Below, in pieces: positions 62,861 through 64,000 of a DNA stretch of 64,000 nucleotides. The DNA comes from an uncultured Campylobacter sp. Lineage in GTDB: Bacteria > Campylobacterota > Campylobacteria > Campylobacterales > Campylobacteraceae. The position numbers were made by a program, and so were the translations under genes. The stretch is taken from assembly GCF_963526985.1 (NCBI RefSeq), contig NZ_CAURPW010000009.1, positions 1 to 64,000 of the forward strand, in the 5' to 3' direction. A model generated the notes under the pieces. That model made no database searches. It was given only the letters and a program-made list of their open reading frames with translations, and had not been told where the DNA came from. Every line of letters starts with the position of its first letter. Position 1 is the stretch's first letter.

Positions 62861-64000
62861 TTAGTAGCCTCCTTTGGCGAAGAAATTTCGTTTGTAGATA
62901 AACACTAGCAGCAGCGCCGAAACGAACAGGCATAAATTTACCGCTAAGCCGCCCAGCGGACCGAATACCTCTAAAAGCTGGATTTTCGGGCCGTCTTTGA
63001 TCCACGCAGGTATCGCGTCGTAGCTAAGGGCTAACACCATGGTTCCTACGACGTTTGCGACGCCAACGATCATAAAGTGTAGCTGCCCCTCGGTAGCTCT
63101 ATACGTCCAGCCGCACTCGCAGCCGCCCGCAAATACGATGCCGAAACCGAACAAAAACGCTCCGATCGCAACAGCTGGCGAGAAATTCGTAACCTTGCCG
63201 ACGTAGCCGTTTAGCATCAGCACGAAAACGATGAGCGTGGCGATGATCATGCCGTAAAAAGCGCCCTTCGTCGCGACGTCCCTGCCGAACAAAAACAGGT
63301 CGCGAAAGCACGAAGTAAAGCAAATTTGACCCTTTGAGATGATAAAGCCGAAAACCAGCCCGAAAAGCAGTCCAAGCGGCAAGATGCTAGCTTTGACTTT
63401 TAGATCAAGCACCGGCGCCTGCATTAAAAGATACGCAAACCATATAATCGCTAAAATCGCGATAATCACGCCGATGGCGAAATTTCGGTCGGCGCGGCCT
63501 TTGTCGTGCGTCGTGCCCTTGCCTTTTGGGCCGAAGCTTTTAAGCTCGGTTTTAGGCATAAAGATAGGCAGCTTGCCGACCTTGACGGCGACGTAGATGC
63601 CAAGCACCATAAACACGGCAAAAAGCCACGTATGTAGCGAAAAATACGGCAGTCCGGTGAAAAAATCAAGCAAGTTGCAGCCGAAAGCCAGACGCGCGCC
63701 AAAGCCCGAAAGCAAGCCGCCGACGATAGCCTGAAAAACGCGAATTTTGCTTGCGGGTAGGCGAAATTTGACTTTATTTGCCATAAAGGCCGCGATCGTG
63801 GCGCCCACGAACATGCCTATTAGCATAAGTCCCTCAAAGCGCGTGAGCGGGTTGCCGTCAAGGTTCGTGATCTTGTAGTAGGAGTAGCCGCTAAGATCCA
63901 TCCCGAAAAGCTCCAAAAACTCGCCGCCCCAGCGCGTCATCTCGCCAGTTACGGCCCATCCGCCTCCAAAAATCCCAAAATACACGGTCGCGACGATGGC
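62861..64000 (-). CDS. yedE: YedE/YeeE-family sulfur transporter, 5' end beyond window
   Basis: Polytopic membrane protein of the YeeE/YedE (TsuA-like thiosulfate or sulfur importer) family. At least 379 codons are visible and the frame is open to the edge, so the start lies outside; a GTG at 63985 is probably internal. Visible family features: GGGWAVTGEMTRWGGEFLEL, RLAFGCNLLDFFTGLPYFS with conserved Cys, SKGQICFTSCFRDLF, and GGCECGWTYRATEGQ. Feeds the yedF sulfurtransferase next to it. Confidence 0.88.
   Translation of the reverse strand, partial: AIVATVYFGIFGGGWAVTGEMTRWGGEFLELFGMDLSGYSYYKITNLDGNPLTRFEGLMLIGMFVGATIAAFMANKVKFRLPASKIRVFQAIVGGLLSGFGARLAFGCNLLDFFTGLPYFSLHTWLFAVFMVLGIYVAVKVGKLPIFMPKTELKSFGPKGKGTTHDKGRADRNFAIGVIIAILAIIWFAYLLMQAPVLDLKVKASILPLGLLFGLVFGFIISKGQICFTSCFRDLFLFGRDVATKGAFYGMIIATLIVFVLMLNGYVGKVTNFSPAVAIGAFLFGFGIVFAGGCECGWTYRATEGQLHFMIVGVANVVGTMVLALSYDAIPAWIKDGPKIQLLEVFGPLGGLAVNLCLFVSALLLVFIYKRNFFAKGGY

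Noticed and set aside
1..64000. tRNA or rRNA genes
   Set aside because: I looked for T-arm and anticodon-arm patterns in the gaps and saw none; a tRNAscan run would be decisive.

Overview
The window reads as chromosomal DNA of a high-GC Campylobacter (or a very close epsilonproteobacterial relative; C. showae, C. rectus and C. curvus are the candidates I would test). The basis is family-level resemblance plus gene order: murB-fliQ next to recA-eno-ftsB-like-AMIN protein (the Cj1670-Cj1676 order of C. jejuni as I remember it), rqcH/fbpA-(small protein)-cdsA-dxr (Cj1346-Cj1349), the epsilonproteobacterial flagellin type, a DUF4492 gene in front of cydAB, and heavy use of the hexamer AAATTT. I saw no rRNA, tRNA, CRISPR array, transposase or phage gene.

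Layout. 0.3-7.7 kb: an operon-like run resembling the E. coli ynbBCD genes (acyltransferase, CdsA-like enzyme, DUF1287 protein, hydrolase-methyltransferase fusion, PAP2-tyrosine phosphatase fusion, small membrane protein), probably a little-studied lipid or headgroup pathway. 8.1-10.4 kb: an AT-richer island of immunity-like genes (Imm11-like, barstar-like, pentapeptide-like, DUF805) without visible toxins. 10.6-17.2 kb: core genes murB, fliQ, mqnD-like, an adenine methyltransferase, recA, enolase, ftsB-like and a CgpA-like AMIN protein. 17.4-19.9 kb: ankyrin protein, gene remnant, small accessory genes and a SemiSWEET. 20.5-28.0 kb: leuC, a TonB receptor with a Fur-like site, rqcH, cdsA and dxr. 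28.6-40.9 kb: uracil permease, topA, bioB, flagellin with a textbook sigma-28 promoter, antiporter, citrate synthase and a CysQ-like phosphatase. 41.3-46.8 kb: tsaD, creD, a C69 peptidase, rpmI-rplT. 46.9-50.5 kb: a scrambled region with an interrupted gene, two accessory genes, a decayed copy of the rplT 3' end, a frameshifted lipoprotein gene and a CoaE/ABC chimera. 50.5-57.9 kb: recJ and pyrG, separated by an opposite-strand iron-type ABC importer operon ending in an ATP-grasp ligase. 58.0-61.0 kb: cytochrome bd operon with a CydX-like small gene. 61.1-64.0 kb: iron alcohol dehydrogenase and yedF-yedE (yedE runs off the window).

The most unusual content is not a protein gene. Nine copies of a roughly 130-bp hairpin unit occur in seven intergenic regions. 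In all seven, one unit starts within about 11 nt of a stop codon and has the same orientation as the gene that just ended. Arms and apical stems change sequence between copies while pairing is kept, which suggests selection on structure. Five of the seven regions also carry a second and/or third hairpin module in the same order. In two regions (topA-bioB and gltA-cysQ) a second unit in inverted orientation closes the element next to the following gene. A second theme is AAATTT, which fills intergenic DNA and appears to have expanded inside coding sequence, notably in the ynb-like cluster.
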